Below are positions 33,102 through 48,056 of a stretch of DNA of 64,000 bases, one piece after another. The notes beneath the pieces are model-generated. The model did no database searches. It was not told the origin of the DNA and worked only from the letters and a program-made list of their open reading frames with translations. This DNA comes from Anthoceros angustus (lineage: Eukaryota; Streptophyta; Anthocerotopsida; Anthocerotales; Anthocerotaceae): positions 496,001 through 560,000 of the forward strand of contig MU008151.1 of NCBI GenBank assembly GCA_010909165.1, read 5' to 3'. Position numbers and translations under genes: made by a program. The stretch's first letter is position 1. Each line of letters begins with the position of its first letter.

Positions 33102-35687
33102 ATGGGCGGGATGCCGGGTGTTCGCAGAGATGTGCTGCAGTGGCTAGTAGCCTTGAATCTGTCCTTCCCGATTCGCAATCTCAGGAGGTAACGCAGATTT
33201 TTTTTTTTTTGGGGGGGGTTTTGTGGCCCCGGAATGAAGGCGCAACTCTGGATGGAGTTGATGCTCGGTGTCACGGAATGCGCAGAGATTTTTCCAACGG
33301 GTTCCTGGTGGCAGAGATTTTTTCTCGCTACTTCCCAAGCAGTATACAAATGCACTCCTTTGACACCGGGACTGGCATAGCGAAGAAGAGAAACAACTGG
33401 TCCCAGCTTGAGAAGTTCTTCAAGGCAAGATGGGCAATTCTGGCTGGGGCTGCCACTGCTTTCACGAAAAAGGGGACTCCGACTGGGCTTGCCGCATCTC
33501 ACATGCTCTGCCCCATGCTCTCACCTGCAGAAGAAGAATTTCCATGTTTTGAAAGAGGAGATTGAGAATATCATCAACTGCGATGCAAATGAGGGAGCTG
33601 GTCCGCTGCTTGACCGCATGTACGGGTTTCTGACACATAAGAGGTATGACATTCCTGGAATGGCTCTGGGCACTAGTGCATCTCGGTTTGGTTTGGTTTT
33701 GAGGTTTCTGTGTCGTTCACCGGTGAGACGTCTGCAATTTCTTTTTGATTACAAATTTGTGGCTGTTTTCCTGGCGGCATGTGAGCAATTGTGTCAGCTT
33801 GTCAGCTAGCCACATAAAATGATTTTTGACCTTCACGTTTTAGGCTTACACCAATGGATTGTGTGGGTGTTGAAACCTGGGTCACATCTTCCCTTCTGCT
33901 GAATCTTGTTGTGAGAACGATGAACTGTCAATGTTAGTGACACAATACCATTAGGGAGATGTTCTTTAACGCCCTCTAATATTGTGCAAGACTGTTCTGC
34001 ATGAGATCTAATGGTTCGTTTATTCTAACAATGAGATGCAATGTTGTCAAAGATGCACTCCAATCCGAATTGATGGCAATGGTCAAGATCTGTGGTCAGG
34101 ACTTCCTGATTCTGCAGAAGAACCACCAGCATGTAAGATTGACAACTGTACTAGGGAGCAGACTGAAAACTGTTGCGTCAATCAGGGATACTATGAAAAT
34201 GGTTACGGGTATCATTATGACAACTACGAGGGAGACCACGACTTTAGAAGCTCTGAGAAACTAAGAGAAGAGGATGATGAGAGGAGAAGATATCACGGAG
34301 AGAGTATTATCAGAACAGGCGCATATAGACAGGACAGAGCTCGAGATCCTCGTGGTTCCTGTTATGACTTGTCCCAATCAAGATCAAGTTCAGGATACTC
34401 AGAATCCAATCCAGTTTTAAGTGCAGACAGTCTTGTCCATTACAGAGACTCAGTAGTTTGCCCTCAAAGCTCTGATGTCAATCATTCTTCACTTGTAGTC
34501 TATGATCAGCAGCGGAGAGAGAACGACGTCTATCCTGCCAATGTTACTGATGGGCATGAACCAAATGTCATGTCATGTCGGGATGAAAATAACCTGTCGC
34601 TTCTGAAAAGTAAGGTTAACCGTAGGGAGTCACCCAAGAAAGCAGTCGTACTAAGTGCTGTTGAGAGGGCAAGGTTGAAGGAGAACAAACGGATAAAGAA
34701 GTCAATAAAAGACAATTTAAATCCTAGAATAGTAGAACTCAAAGGACTTCGTTGGAGGGAAGAAGCCAATAAGCATGAAGGTCTTGCTTTCCGTAGTCCA
34801 AATCGCCAGGTTTGCGTCTCAAAGTTGTACCTGATGCTCCCTGTCCGTTCAGCCTGCTGTGCTGTCTGCTAACGCGTGTCTGTTTTTTTGAGTGCCTTGC
34901 AGAGACAGTTCCGGTCATACACCATCTCAGACTGGAGAAAGCAACAGAATATGACGGGGCATGTTCATCTTGGTGGTCTCGGTCCTAAGAACACAGTGGA
35001 GCTATCATTGCAGGTCAGCAGGACAGCAGTGCCTCTGCATGTTCAGTTTTGGATTGCAGGCCTTCTGTGTGCCTAACATATAGCCTCTGCAGAAGGAGGT
35101 ATATCAGAAGGTCAAGCAGTTTGCACGCTCCGTTCAGGCAGCAAACTCATCAAAGGTCCTTGACACACTTTCAAATGCTCGCAAGCTCACTTTTGATTCA
35201 TGTCAAACAACTTTGATTACGCGGCTGACGCTTTGCAATTGCTGAGCAAAGCAGGATTTTGAGCCGAAGAAGCAGAAGGCAAACAAACTGCTTTCAAGTC
35301 GTGCCAAGGTACTCCTGGTGTGCATGTCGTACTGAAGTGGGTTCAAACCTGTCAGTAGCTGGTATGCCAATTTCCGGGCATCTGCCTTGTGTGTCGTAGG
35401 CAAAGGAGTTTGCAATGAAAATCCCAAAACCAAAGATCAAGAAGGTTGCTACCTGTGAAGGGCATGACGAAGCTGACGGATACACCCACATTCCATCTGA
35501 ATTGGAGATGCTCGAAACCCAGCATCACGCCGACAAACAGAAGTTTGAGGTGAGTCCGAGGAACTACCCCTACCCTCTTCACACTGTCAGAGATATATGC
35601 CGAGTGTTTCCTTCCTACGGGCTGTTGATCGCCACTTCCTCCTGAGCGCAGGCTATGCGACGGGACTTGGAGCACTTCTTGAGATGA
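33102..35687 (+). CDS. SPATA4/CH-like flagellar protein
   Basis: Proposed exons: 33102-33187, 33286-33424, 33531-33643, about 34053-34809, 34903-35013, 35093-35155, 35255-35308, 35400-35549 and 35652-35687. Together they give about 502 residues in one frame. The N-terminal 110 residues match the SPATA4 CH-like domain: [52 protein letters not shown] and [14 protein letters not shown] long charged region follows, then a basic coiled-coil-like tail. The family is tied to motile cilia and flagella, so here it would act in sperm. The intron after 33424 starts with GC (AAG|GCAAGA) and ends CTGCAG, a GC-AG intron needed to join FFK to KKNF. The start of exon 4 is the least certain boundary (34036 or 34053). 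Confidence 0.85.
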
Positions 35688-36919
35688 AGCTGTTGTCGGC
35701 CGAGTCGTTTGCGTTACGTGAATGAGACTTTTACTTTGTCAGTACTTTCCCACGTTGCGCTGCCCACAATTCTAACATCAGCCGCATCTGTAAGATTGTG
35801 AGAGAACAACAGGTTGACGAGTGTAACTTGAACAAGAATCCTGTCGCCCACAAACACTTGAACAAGAACCCCTGACAGCGTTGCTTGTCTCGGGTTGTGC
35901 AACCGCAGTGCATGAGGGACATGAGCATCAACAACAAGGCGGCCACGGCAAAGCTGCCCTCCTACTCCATGGACTTGATCCAACTCTCGATGCTTTCGAG
36001 CCTCTGTAGACTGCACACACAGCACATTCCAGCTCCGATGTGCAGCTCGGCAATGTGACATATAACCCGATACCACAGCGCTCTCAGGCCCCTAAGCTGA
36101 AGGTGTATGTGGACAGGTGGGCCAATGTCTCACTTCCTCAGGATGGACTTGTCTTCATGGCCGCTTGCGGAGACTACGAGCCTCGTCACTTCACCCGGGT
36201 CTTGGAACGGGTTTATCCATACATGCTTCAGAGCATTCGTGTTGACGAGACGTCATGGGGTTGGATGAGGCGGACCAAAGGGACAGGGACAGGGATAGAA
36301 AAGAAGGGGATCAATTGTTAACTAGGACATGGTTGGTCTAGTTGCGTAGTGCATTTTGAGTTCATTCAACACCACATTGTATGCACCCTTCAAGTTTCAA
36401 GCTATAGATTGATGTCATTTATGTTCTTAGTGAGCTCGCATTTTGAGTTCTTTCAACACCACATTGTATGGACCCTTCAAGTTTCAAGTTGGATCATAGA
36501 TCGACGTCATTTATGTTCTTAGTGAGCTCTAACTTGGTACCGGATGTTTTTTAAGAGAATTCAAAATTTTTTAGAGAATTTTTATAGATATTTTAAGTAT
36601 ACATCTTTTATATATATACATTTTAAGTAACATGTAGGGCAGATGTATGATTACCTCGATCACCCCAGCAGTTAAGTGCAGCGAAAAATGTTCATTGGAC
36701 GAGGAAGAGGTTTTGAAGACACTTGTATGAATCGAAAGCCTCCATCAAGTCAGATCCGTGGGTGAGAACAAAACAAAGATCATAGGACGAGAAGAACGAG
36801 CGACTTTCCTAAAGGGGAATTTGTAAGCTCACAGGGTGGCTCACTTGCGTGAAGCTCGACAAGCACTTTCAAGTACCTGGTGTGAAGCTCGACAAGGTGA
36901 ACGTCGACCGTATTTCATC
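35688..36919. other. Spacer with an unidentified 100-codon frame and an 88-bp tandem duplication
   Basis: A plus-strand frame, 36010-36321, reads QAPKLKVYVDRWANVSLPQD then GLVFMAACGDYEPRHF. It looks protein-like but has no start codon and matches no family I know. It may be a lone exon or gene relic. 36351-36529 holds two copies of an 88-93 bp unit containing 'caacaccacattgtatg' and 'gtcatttatgttcttagtga'. Confidence 0.35.
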
Positions 36920-37274
36920 ATGGCGGCGCATGGGCCTGCTCGAGCAGCTGTTGTTGGGAGAGCTGCGGCAAGAGAGAGACCCAATTTGTTGAAAGAGATC
37001 TTCTATGGGCTGTCGGTGGCCGTCTTCGGTGATTCTCCTCCCTTGTTTGGCGCATGAGCGGCTTCCATGTCTGCAACTAGTCTTCTGCATGCTCACTTGG
37101 TCCTGTGCATGGAGCGCTGTGGTTGCCCTCCCTGTGGTTGCCTGTGTTCTGAGCTTTTCTGTGTTGCCAGGAGCCAGCTTTTTCAAAGTGCACCACCTGA
37201 ACGAGAGGCGGAAGGTTGAGGAGTTCTATGACAGGGTGGAGAAGGGTGACATTAGTGTTGAAATTGGAGACTGA
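36920..37274 (+). CDS. COX5C: Cytochrome c oxidase subunit 5C
   Basis: A small plant-specific subunit of mitochondrial complex IV with one membrane helix in the inner membrane. Two exons, 36920-37028 and 37171-37274, join in phase (G|GA) to 70 residues; usual plant versions are about 63-64. It begins MAAHGPARAAVVGRAAARER, followed by the conserved core LLKEIFYGLSVAVFG (membrane segment), KVHHLNERRK and EEFYDRVEKGDISVE. Spelling matches the flowering-plant protein closely around the HH-NE-RK and FYD-E-G-I positions. The extra N-terminal residues are Ala/Arg-rich. The gene is too short to be found by length alone. Confidence 0.85.
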
Positions 37275-40200
37275 TGCTGAAGCAGCGATGTGTCTTGTAC
37301 AGACTGTGAATAGCTGGGTGCTCTATGGATTTTGTATCAAACGCCTGTCTGTGAAATTGTTTAAGTTTGTCAAAAGCAGCGAGGCACTACACCGTTTGTT
37401 CACTAGAATAGAGTTTCGTAGCCGATATTGTCACTTCAGCTTTGGAAGGATCAAATAATCTTCCATTCCGGGCATTCTGAAATTGTTAGCTAGGAGATGG
37501 ATTGTCCCAAGGCTCCAGCCGAGAGGCATTTCTGAAGGCTCAACTCAAAGCAGACTTCGCTATGATGATACAGCTTATAACCACCAAATGATTTCCCGGC
37601 AGAATCATGGCCGAAAGGGCGCTGAAGCATCCTGCCTCCCTTTCGCAGCAGGCTTTCATGTTTCTTCAAAAGCTGCCCATCTTCCACGCGGTTGCATCGG
37701 ATGCTGCCATCTCTAAAACACCTCATCCATCAGCAGCCTGGTTCACATTGAGTGCCTCCACGCAATAACCAACTTCATCGGCCTGTTCAGCCTCGTCTTC
37801 ATAACCTTGCTTACAACACCCGCTGCGTCTGTTCAGCTTCGCTACCGCAACGTATGGCTCCCAACATGCGCAACCCCAGCAACCGACTGTCTTACACAAT
37901 GTCCGTTCGACATATGCCTTCAACTTCAGCTCAATAACGTCCTGCGTTGAGGCGGCTCACATGTGCAGTTGATGCAGTTGCTTTCAATTTTTTTCTTGGA
38001 AATATCTCTAGCTTCCATTGCCAAGCACACTCTGCTACTGCTTGTGCCCTAGTAGCCGTTCGTGAAGGAGATCCTCATCCCTCAACCTCTTTGCTTCATT
38101 GAAACTTCATTTCATCATTTGCAGACAGGCTTGGTTAAGTCGTTTGGAGAGAGCTGGGATTCACGGCATGTGATCGACCAATGCTCCCCTTGTCCAAAAG
38201 CTTGAGCAGCAATCTTCTGAAGCGTCTTACTCCAGTCCAAGTCATGTGCCAGAGTATTCCCGTTCCACTTCCCCACAGAACAGGAGAATAAGCACAAACA
38301 ACAGAGGAGACGAGTGGGAGCGCTAGCAGACCACACTGCAAGAGACCTTACAAACGAAAACGAAAATCGTATGAAGGCAGACAACGATTTAAAACAGAAA
38401 ACTGTGGAAGCATGGTAGAGAGACTCCCTGCATGGCACTACACCAGCTCACACATTCTCATCCAAATTCTCTTCGCTCTCAATTTGAACACTTCACATAA
38501 GGCTGGTGCCGCGGTGCATTGGTCACCACCTGCCCTCATCCAGTCGCCACCATGGCTGTCAGCACGTCCTGGCTTTGACAGTGTGCACTTCCCGGTTGTA
38601 CAGTGCTGACTAGTGATTTTGGAGCTCATGATCAGGAGCTTCAGAACTTGCCTTCCTACTCTATGATCCAGGCCAAGAACCTCAGCTCTTCACTTATGCG
38701 ACTCAGTCATCACTTGCTGCCGACTTCATTGCAAACCACAGGACTTGTCGGTATCGGCAATCCGTATTGTATCTGTCCGGTTCAAGTCCAGTTCAGCAAG
38801 ATGGTCAAAAGACCTGACCAGATCTACTAGGCTAAGCTGTCTCCTTCCAATTTCAACATTGTTCATGTGCCAACCATGTGCAAGCTGTTGGCAAGCTATA
38901 TGCACCAGATCAACGAGAAAACAGGCTGTGGCGAACAGAACCGCCGTGGCCACAAAATTTTCAAGCCTGCTACTGTAAACGTTGCTGCTCCAGTTGACTG
39001 TCCCTTATACCCCTCAACACCAGGGAATGCTCCAGGATCGGCGTCCAAGAGGCCTCTCGCGCTTGGGCTAGGGGTTTAGGTCTGCGAAACCAGGAAACGG
39101 TGTGGCAAGGGACGGAAACGTTCAATGTCTCAGTCTTCGATCGCTTCCTTCTTCCACATCGCTCCTTAGCATCCAAGAAGAACTTCGGTTATTCGAAGCT
39201 GTGGTAATGAGCTTCCAAAGGAAGCACAGATGGTTGAGAACAATTCGCGCCGGAGTTTTATTCTTGGAGATCAGGCATGGGCAATGTAGACATTCCAGGG
39301 ACCACAGGATTAGTTCTGGTGCTTCGTGAAAATATTTTCCTTGTTTTTTCTTTCTTCTTCATGGCAAGTTTATATCAGTAAGAAGCCTTGCATGATGATC
39401 TAGTTAATAAGTTGTAAGTAGTGATGGTAAAACTTAGCTTAGTGCTTAAGGAAGATAGTCTGCTTTTAGCAGTTACTTTTTAAAATCTAAGGATAGGACT
39501 TTGGAGTCTAAAGGCTTTGGGAGCCTTGAGTGTGAGCAATGTCTAGAAGGATCCTAGCACTTGGGAGCTACACTCTTGTGAGAATAGGACTGTGGTGCTT
39601 AGAGGCCTTAGGAGCCTAGAGTGTGAGTGGCTAGAGGAGAGTTGTTGAGGAGGAGATTGAGGGGAGAGAGCTAAGCTCCTAGATTAGGCAAAGATGGGGA
39701 GCTCTCTGTGATCTCTCATGTATTCTTGTTGACTCTTGCTGGAATAAACAGCAGCGGCAGACATGCTGACTCCGAGTCGTCCCGTGGAAGGACGGCGGGC
39801 TACTTAGAGGCCTAGTGCTGGTGTTTGGTGATGTTTTTGTCGTTAAATGCATGACTTCCCCACCTCGCCGAAAAGGGGGTGTTACTATACCTCTCGTATT
39901 CGTTTTTCATTTTCAGAGATGTTAATCGGAGTAACTAATAGATATAGTTTAATTAAAATAACTAATAGATATAGTGTGGAATTGAGGAATTGCGGAGGAG
40001 ACGAGTAGCAAGGTGCGAAAGGGAGGCAGCGGTAGCAAAACGGGAAGGGTGATTATGTACAAGTGGGTGCTTCTGTCCATAATTTTCCATTACTATGGTT
40101 CTATTATTTATCTTGGGTCAATATGGTCTGATTCCTATTTTCGGAGGGCACGTTGATTTTCCTAGGGAGACCTCCAGCGTGTATCAATCAATATGCGTAC

Positions 40201-40430
40201 AACATGTAATCAACTCAGTATGTGCACCCCCTAGAACAAAGGTGTTATATCCAGTTGAGACCCCAGAACAAGCGTGCACATACTTTAGCTAAGATAAGAA
40301 CTCTACAATTAAGTGTCTACAGGTATATTAGTGCCAAGATGGGTGCCATCCCCTTGGATATTAGAAACGTTTGTATATCATTTTATTATCTAGGTTGTCG
40401 ATCTCCCTCGACCTCGTGCTAGCTCTAAAG
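37275..40430. other. Region without recognisable genes; possible LTR-like block at 39.4-39.8 kb
   Basis: Several short plus-strand frames (for example 38603-39079, with [19 protein letters not shown] and VPTMCKLLASYMHQINEKTG) look partly protein-like. They are broken by stops and unidentified, so they could be relics. 39380-39840 resembles a transposon terminal repeat in texture (repeated 'gagcc..gagtgtgag', AATAAA near 39744, then a GC-rich segment), but I found no second copy or bounded ends. Confidence 0.3.
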
Positions 40431-40433
40431 AAC

Positions 40434-40680
40434 AAAGATCGCCTTGTTGATAATGATAATTAATCAATCGAAGACAATGAGAACCGAAAGCCACCTTAAG
40501 CTCCCGCGTACTAGGTTAAAGCGCAAGATCGCCTTGTTGATAATGATAATTAATCAATCAAAGACAATAAGTACCTAAAGTCACTTAGAGCTCCATAAAG
40601 CGCAAGATCGCCTTTGTTGATAATAATAATTAATCAAACAAAGACAATGAGAACTTAAAGTCACTTAGAGCACCCTGAAT
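40434..40680. repeat. 80-90 bp tandem repeat, three copies
   Basis: The unit begins 'agatcgccttgttgataatgataattaatcaa' at about 40434, 40524 and 40604 and includes 'gacaatgag.ac..aaagtcact.agagct'. Copies differ by small indels. Confidence 0.85.
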
Positions 40681-40923
40681 GAACTTGAGACTTGGAGAAT
40701 CTTCATGAGGTTGATGGAAAACCATCTACGAGTTTTTTAGCAACAAAAGATGTCAGATTAATAAGAAAGCACAAAAATGAAAGTTTCGCATGGAGACTAG
40801 AGACAATCAATGCATATACCAAGTTGGAGTCGGAGAACACAGGGTTCGATTGAGCCAAGCCAAGCAACGATGAAGGAACTTCAAAAGCTGGGACAGGGGC
40901 TGCCCAACCAAGGCAAAGACAAC

Positions 40924-41718
40924 CTATTGGTGAATCTTGGATGAAACTTTGGTGCCCACTACGTCACTGATGTGCTGTATTACGGGCTCAACCTGCACCA
41001 AAGGAGCATAGTGTATTCCATCATACACGACATTAAGAGACATAGACCAGTCATTCACATCTATAACCTTTTTGTCCCCAGTATCGTTATCATGATTTTC
41101 ACTACCACCATTCAAGCCGTCTTTGCTACCATACTCTTGTATTATAACTAACTTATTTTTTGAAGATTTAGCCCATATGCAGATATGTCTTTGTAACCCA
41201 ACACTTAACCATTGTGTGGCAAGTGCGTCTCCCCATAAGCCAATTTCATTTCTGGATAGTTTGTTATTGCCATCTTCCTCACCTCGATTCGCCCTAGATA
41301 TAATACACGCAATATCTTCTTTTGCTGCTGCAGATAACCTCATTTTGTGCATATAAGTAGCCATATCACTTACATCATGAGTTTCTTGTAATATTTCTGG
41401 AATATATTGCTCTAAATTATCAAGAGCAATAGGGTCTTGCATTTGAACCCTCATTTTAAACTCATCCATCGCCAATTCTCTTAATCTTGAAGATGAGATT
41501 TTTCCTTGTAACAAATAGGATATTGCATCAAACAAGCAGTCTCCAATATTATACACAAAATCCTTAGGCACCACAAGTGTTTGAAACTCAGCCATTATAT
41601 CGTCTTTCTCAACACCCTTTGCACACGCTAGCTTGTGAATATGAAAGGATGTGTAAATGTTAAACTTAAAAAATATGAAAACTGTATCACATATATAGTA
41701 GCTGAAGGATAAAACCAT
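40924..41718 (-). CDS. OTU-like cysteine protease domain protein, AT-rich
   Basis: A single frame of 264 codons from ATG 41718, or 224 codons from ATG 41595. The second is preferred because the first 41 residues are hydrophobic and low-complexity. Motifs fit an OTU fold: NIGDCLFDAISYLL holds the Asp and catalytic Cys region, LRELAMDEFK follows, then NEIGLWGDALATQWLSVGL and ICIWAKSS, and the late YDGIHYAPL supplies the catalytic His. OTU proteins cleave ubiquitin chains, but similar domains sit in transposons and large DNA viruses. It is intronless, AT-rich and surrounded by AT-rich, gene-poor DNA, unlike the host genes around it. Function and origin are inferred from motifs only. Confidence 0.65.
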   Translation of the reverse strand: MVLSFSYYICDTVFIFFKFNIYTSFHIHKLACAKGVEKDDIMAEFQTLVVPKDFVYNIGDCLFDAISYLLQGKISSSRLRELAMDEFKMRVQMQDPIALDNLEQYIPEILQETHDVSDMATYMHKMRLSAAAKEDIACIISRANRGEEDGNNKLSRNEIGLWGDALATQWLSVGLQRHICIWAKSSKNKLVIIQEYGSKDGLNGGSENHDNDTGDKKVIDVNDWSMSLNVVYDGIHYAPLVQVEPVIQHISDVVGTKVSSKIHQ

Positions 41719-42136
41719 TGAGTGAATTTGGGTAACGTTTCAAAAGGGCTTGATATTAAATCAAAGATATACATTGAAGATTTAAATATTAAAATATATA
41801 TGTAATCTTTATACTTTGTAATATTTTATAATCAGGGGATCTTGCATATGAGGAGACGTACTACACCTTAAATTCCTGTCCCCAGAATGCCACGACCACA
41901 ATCTGGTTTGTGACAGATCGTTCTCCACGAGAGCACACCTCACTCTCGCTGCCCGATCCATATCATTCTTTGCTTGCCATCGAACATTCTGTGTAATTCC
42001 CTCTCCATGGCCAGATCCTTCTCTTCGAGGAGGCATAACCTCTCCTTTCCCTTGAGCTGGGATGGCATGAGCCACCCTCAGCTATGCTTAAGCCCCAAAC
42101 GGTGACGCCATGGTCAGAGGTGCTTGGAAGATCTAC
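41719..42136. other. AT-rich flank of the OTU-like gene
   Basis: Nothing recognised; it may contain the promoter of the OTU-like gene. Confidence 0.3.
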
Positions 42137-42560
42137 GCTCGAAAAGCTCTTCAAATGTGAAGGAACGAATGTCAAGTTGCAGAAGTCCAGTGTCAAATGT
42201 CAAGTGTTGCGATTACAAGCGGAAAAGCTCTTCAAATGTGAAGGAATGAATGTCAAGTTACAAAAGTCCAAGTGTCGAAAGTCAAGTGTTGCGATTGCAA
42301 GCCGAACCGTACCCTTACATATTAGACTAGTGGGCCGAGATGTAAGTGCGCAACATTTTTCTCCTTTTAGTAACACAAAGTCCCTTCCACATATTTTGTC
42401 CCCATTAAATTTACATTGAAGTTCGTATATATAAATACATTATGCTTTTTGAAAAATAAAAATTAGGGATAACGGTGCTTGGAAGGTCTGTGCTCGGAAA
42501 TCTCTGCAAATGTTTAGGAACGAGTGTCAAGTTGCGAAAGTCCAAGTGTCGGAATTGCAA
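42137..42560. repeat. 83-bp repeat, two tandem copies and one separated copy
   Basis: 'aagctcttcaaatgtgaaggaa' to 'agtgttgcgattrcaagc' occurs in tandem at about 42137-42304, and a diverged copy lies at about 42490-42560. Confidence 0.75.
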
Positions 42561-43414
42561 GCTGTACCGTGCTCTAACTTATTGGAACTGCAAGCCGTGA
42601 CACATGGTCACTGAAGTCCTTTTCCACTTATTTTGCCCCCATTATTGTTGTTCATATTTATAAATGTTTTATGTTTTTTGAAAAATAAAAAATTATCTAC
42701 ATATTCAATACTTTAAAAACGGGTTCCTCGAAATTTTATGTGTTTTCAATGCATCTACAAAGAAGAACAAAATCCAAATTTACCCATGTCAATCTTGGAG
42801 ACCATTTCAACCATTAGTGGTCAACAATCCTTGCTTGCTAAATAAGCACTCTTATTCGCTACAATAAATAAGGACTCGAGTACGTATGCTTTTTGAATGC
42901 TTTGTCTTTTGATCTTTATGATCACGGGTGAGAACGAGAACAACGGATCAAGCGTTCAAAGTAATGGGTGAGGAGGAGTGTGCAGCATCTGCCTTGCGAT
43001 GTTAAGAGAGCATGGGGCAGATGTTTTTGAATTGAAGTAAGCATACTTTCCACAAAGTGTGCTTACTTGAATGGGGCAAACAACGCACTATGTGCCCCCT
43101 TTATCGAGAACCTTTGAACGTTGAAGTGTGTGTTCCAAGGTATCCTAAGAGAAGGCATGCTATGCGGAATGAGTGGAGGGAACTCGCCTTCGAGCCATCA
43201 ATGTATGTGTCCCCTTCACCATCACAAAAAAACGAATCAAACGGAGCTAGGACACAAGCCAGCTCGCGCACGGCCTCACAAGAAGAGCTCGTGCGTAGGC
43301 TGGCTTGCGCCCTAGCTCACGTATTTCGTGTTGTGGGAATTCGGGTTCATATATATTTCGTGTTTCCGGTTTCCGGTTTTTGGAGGTGGCAGGCCTTATA
43401 AGAAGTATGACTCT
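42561..43414. other. Gene-free AT-rich stretch
   Basis: A plus-strand frame at 43057-43401 does not resemble any known protein. Otherwise featureless. Confidence 0.3.
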
Positions 43415-43940
43415 ACATCATCTTGTGATGTGAAAATCTCTTTCACCTTTTTAGACTCATTGACATCTACAAAGTCTTGAGTTTATCACATTTTGGTGGT
43501 TTCTAGGATGCTAGAGTCGAGATAGGAGTACTCAGAATAACAATCAAATAATGAATTCCAAATTACCTTTGGTCTATTCTTTTATACTGAATATTTGACT
43601 CTTCATATACTGCACCACCTTGTTATGTGGAAATCTCTATCACCTTGTTAGACTCATTGACATCTGCAAAGTTTTGAGTTTGTCACATTTTGTTGGTTTC
43701 TAGGATGTTGGAGTCGTGAAACGAAAATTTAGAATAACAATCCAATAATGGATACAAAATTCTCTTTGGTTTATCCTTTCGTACCTATGAATAAAATGGC
43801 CCTTCCTATAGCATAACTTTGCACCATTGATCCGACATAACTTTGCACCAATCTCTATCACCTTGATGGACTCAAGGATATTTGCAACCCAAACTTACTA
43901 GACTCATGGATATTTTTTTGGTTTCTTGCTAGGATGCTCA
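43415..43940. repeat. About 197-bp tandem repeat, two full and one partial copy
   Basis: Blocks with 'gtgraaatctctwtcacctt', 'agactcattgacatctrcaaag' and 'ttggtttctaggatg' start near 43420 and 43617; a partial third begins near 43850. Confidence 0.75.
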
Positions 43941-44116
43941 GTCAGGTAGGGGCCTACACTTTTCGGCGTAAATTAAATTATTTTTCATATTTGTTAATAT
44001 TTTTAAATTTTGATAATTATGTATCATGAATAGTGAGCTATGTATACAATTTACGTGAACACTGGAAGGAAACAAGTCTTTTGTGCTGTACATAGACAAC
44101 ATCGACCTTGATGCCA

Positions 44117-44213
44117 TCAAATTCGCGGTAGTCGGGGAGCCGGGTGAAGAGTTTCTTGTTGCCTGATGTGCTTTCCTTCAAGAGTAGCACGAGCAACGGG
44201 GAGAGGGCAACAA
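44117..44213 (-). pseudogene. Partial duplicate of the GH2 3' end
   Basis: 44120-44213 repeats, with about 141-bp offset, the sequence around the GH2 stop (both contain GTCGGGGAGC, 'ggtgaaga.tttctt' and 'agtarcasgagcaa'). It is a local tandem duplication of the last coding bases and is not part of the gene. Confidence 0.65.
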
Positions 44214-47850
<3,637 letters not shown>

Positions 47851-47864
47851 ATCGCCACGCGCAC

Positions 47865-48050
47865 TCCACTGTCTCTGTTTCTGCCAAGTGACTGGGCTTA
47901 GCCTCACGAGTGCGTGGATATCTGCAAATATCAGCGGAATTGTTGCAGGAGCCGGGGTTTGAACTCACGTTAGAACTTCAAGAATGAGCTATGGACATCC
48001 GTCTTAGACCAAGCGGGCGTTCTCACCGTAGGGGAATTGAAGTGGAGTCG
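47865..48050 (-). mobile_element. tRNA-derived SINE-like copy 2
   Basis: Minus strand: A box TTGGTCTAAGACGG and B box GAGTTCAAACCCC, with the same order and tail ('cacttggcagaaacagagac') as copy 1. The sequence differs by many substitutions, so the copies are old. A degenerate tRNA gene pair is an alternative. Confidence 0.6.
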
Positions 48051-48056
48051 TTGAAG

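Noticed and set aside
39380-39840. Solo LTR of a Copia-type element
   Set aside because: Texture and AATAAA are suggestive, but no TG...CA ends, target duplication or second copy could be located.
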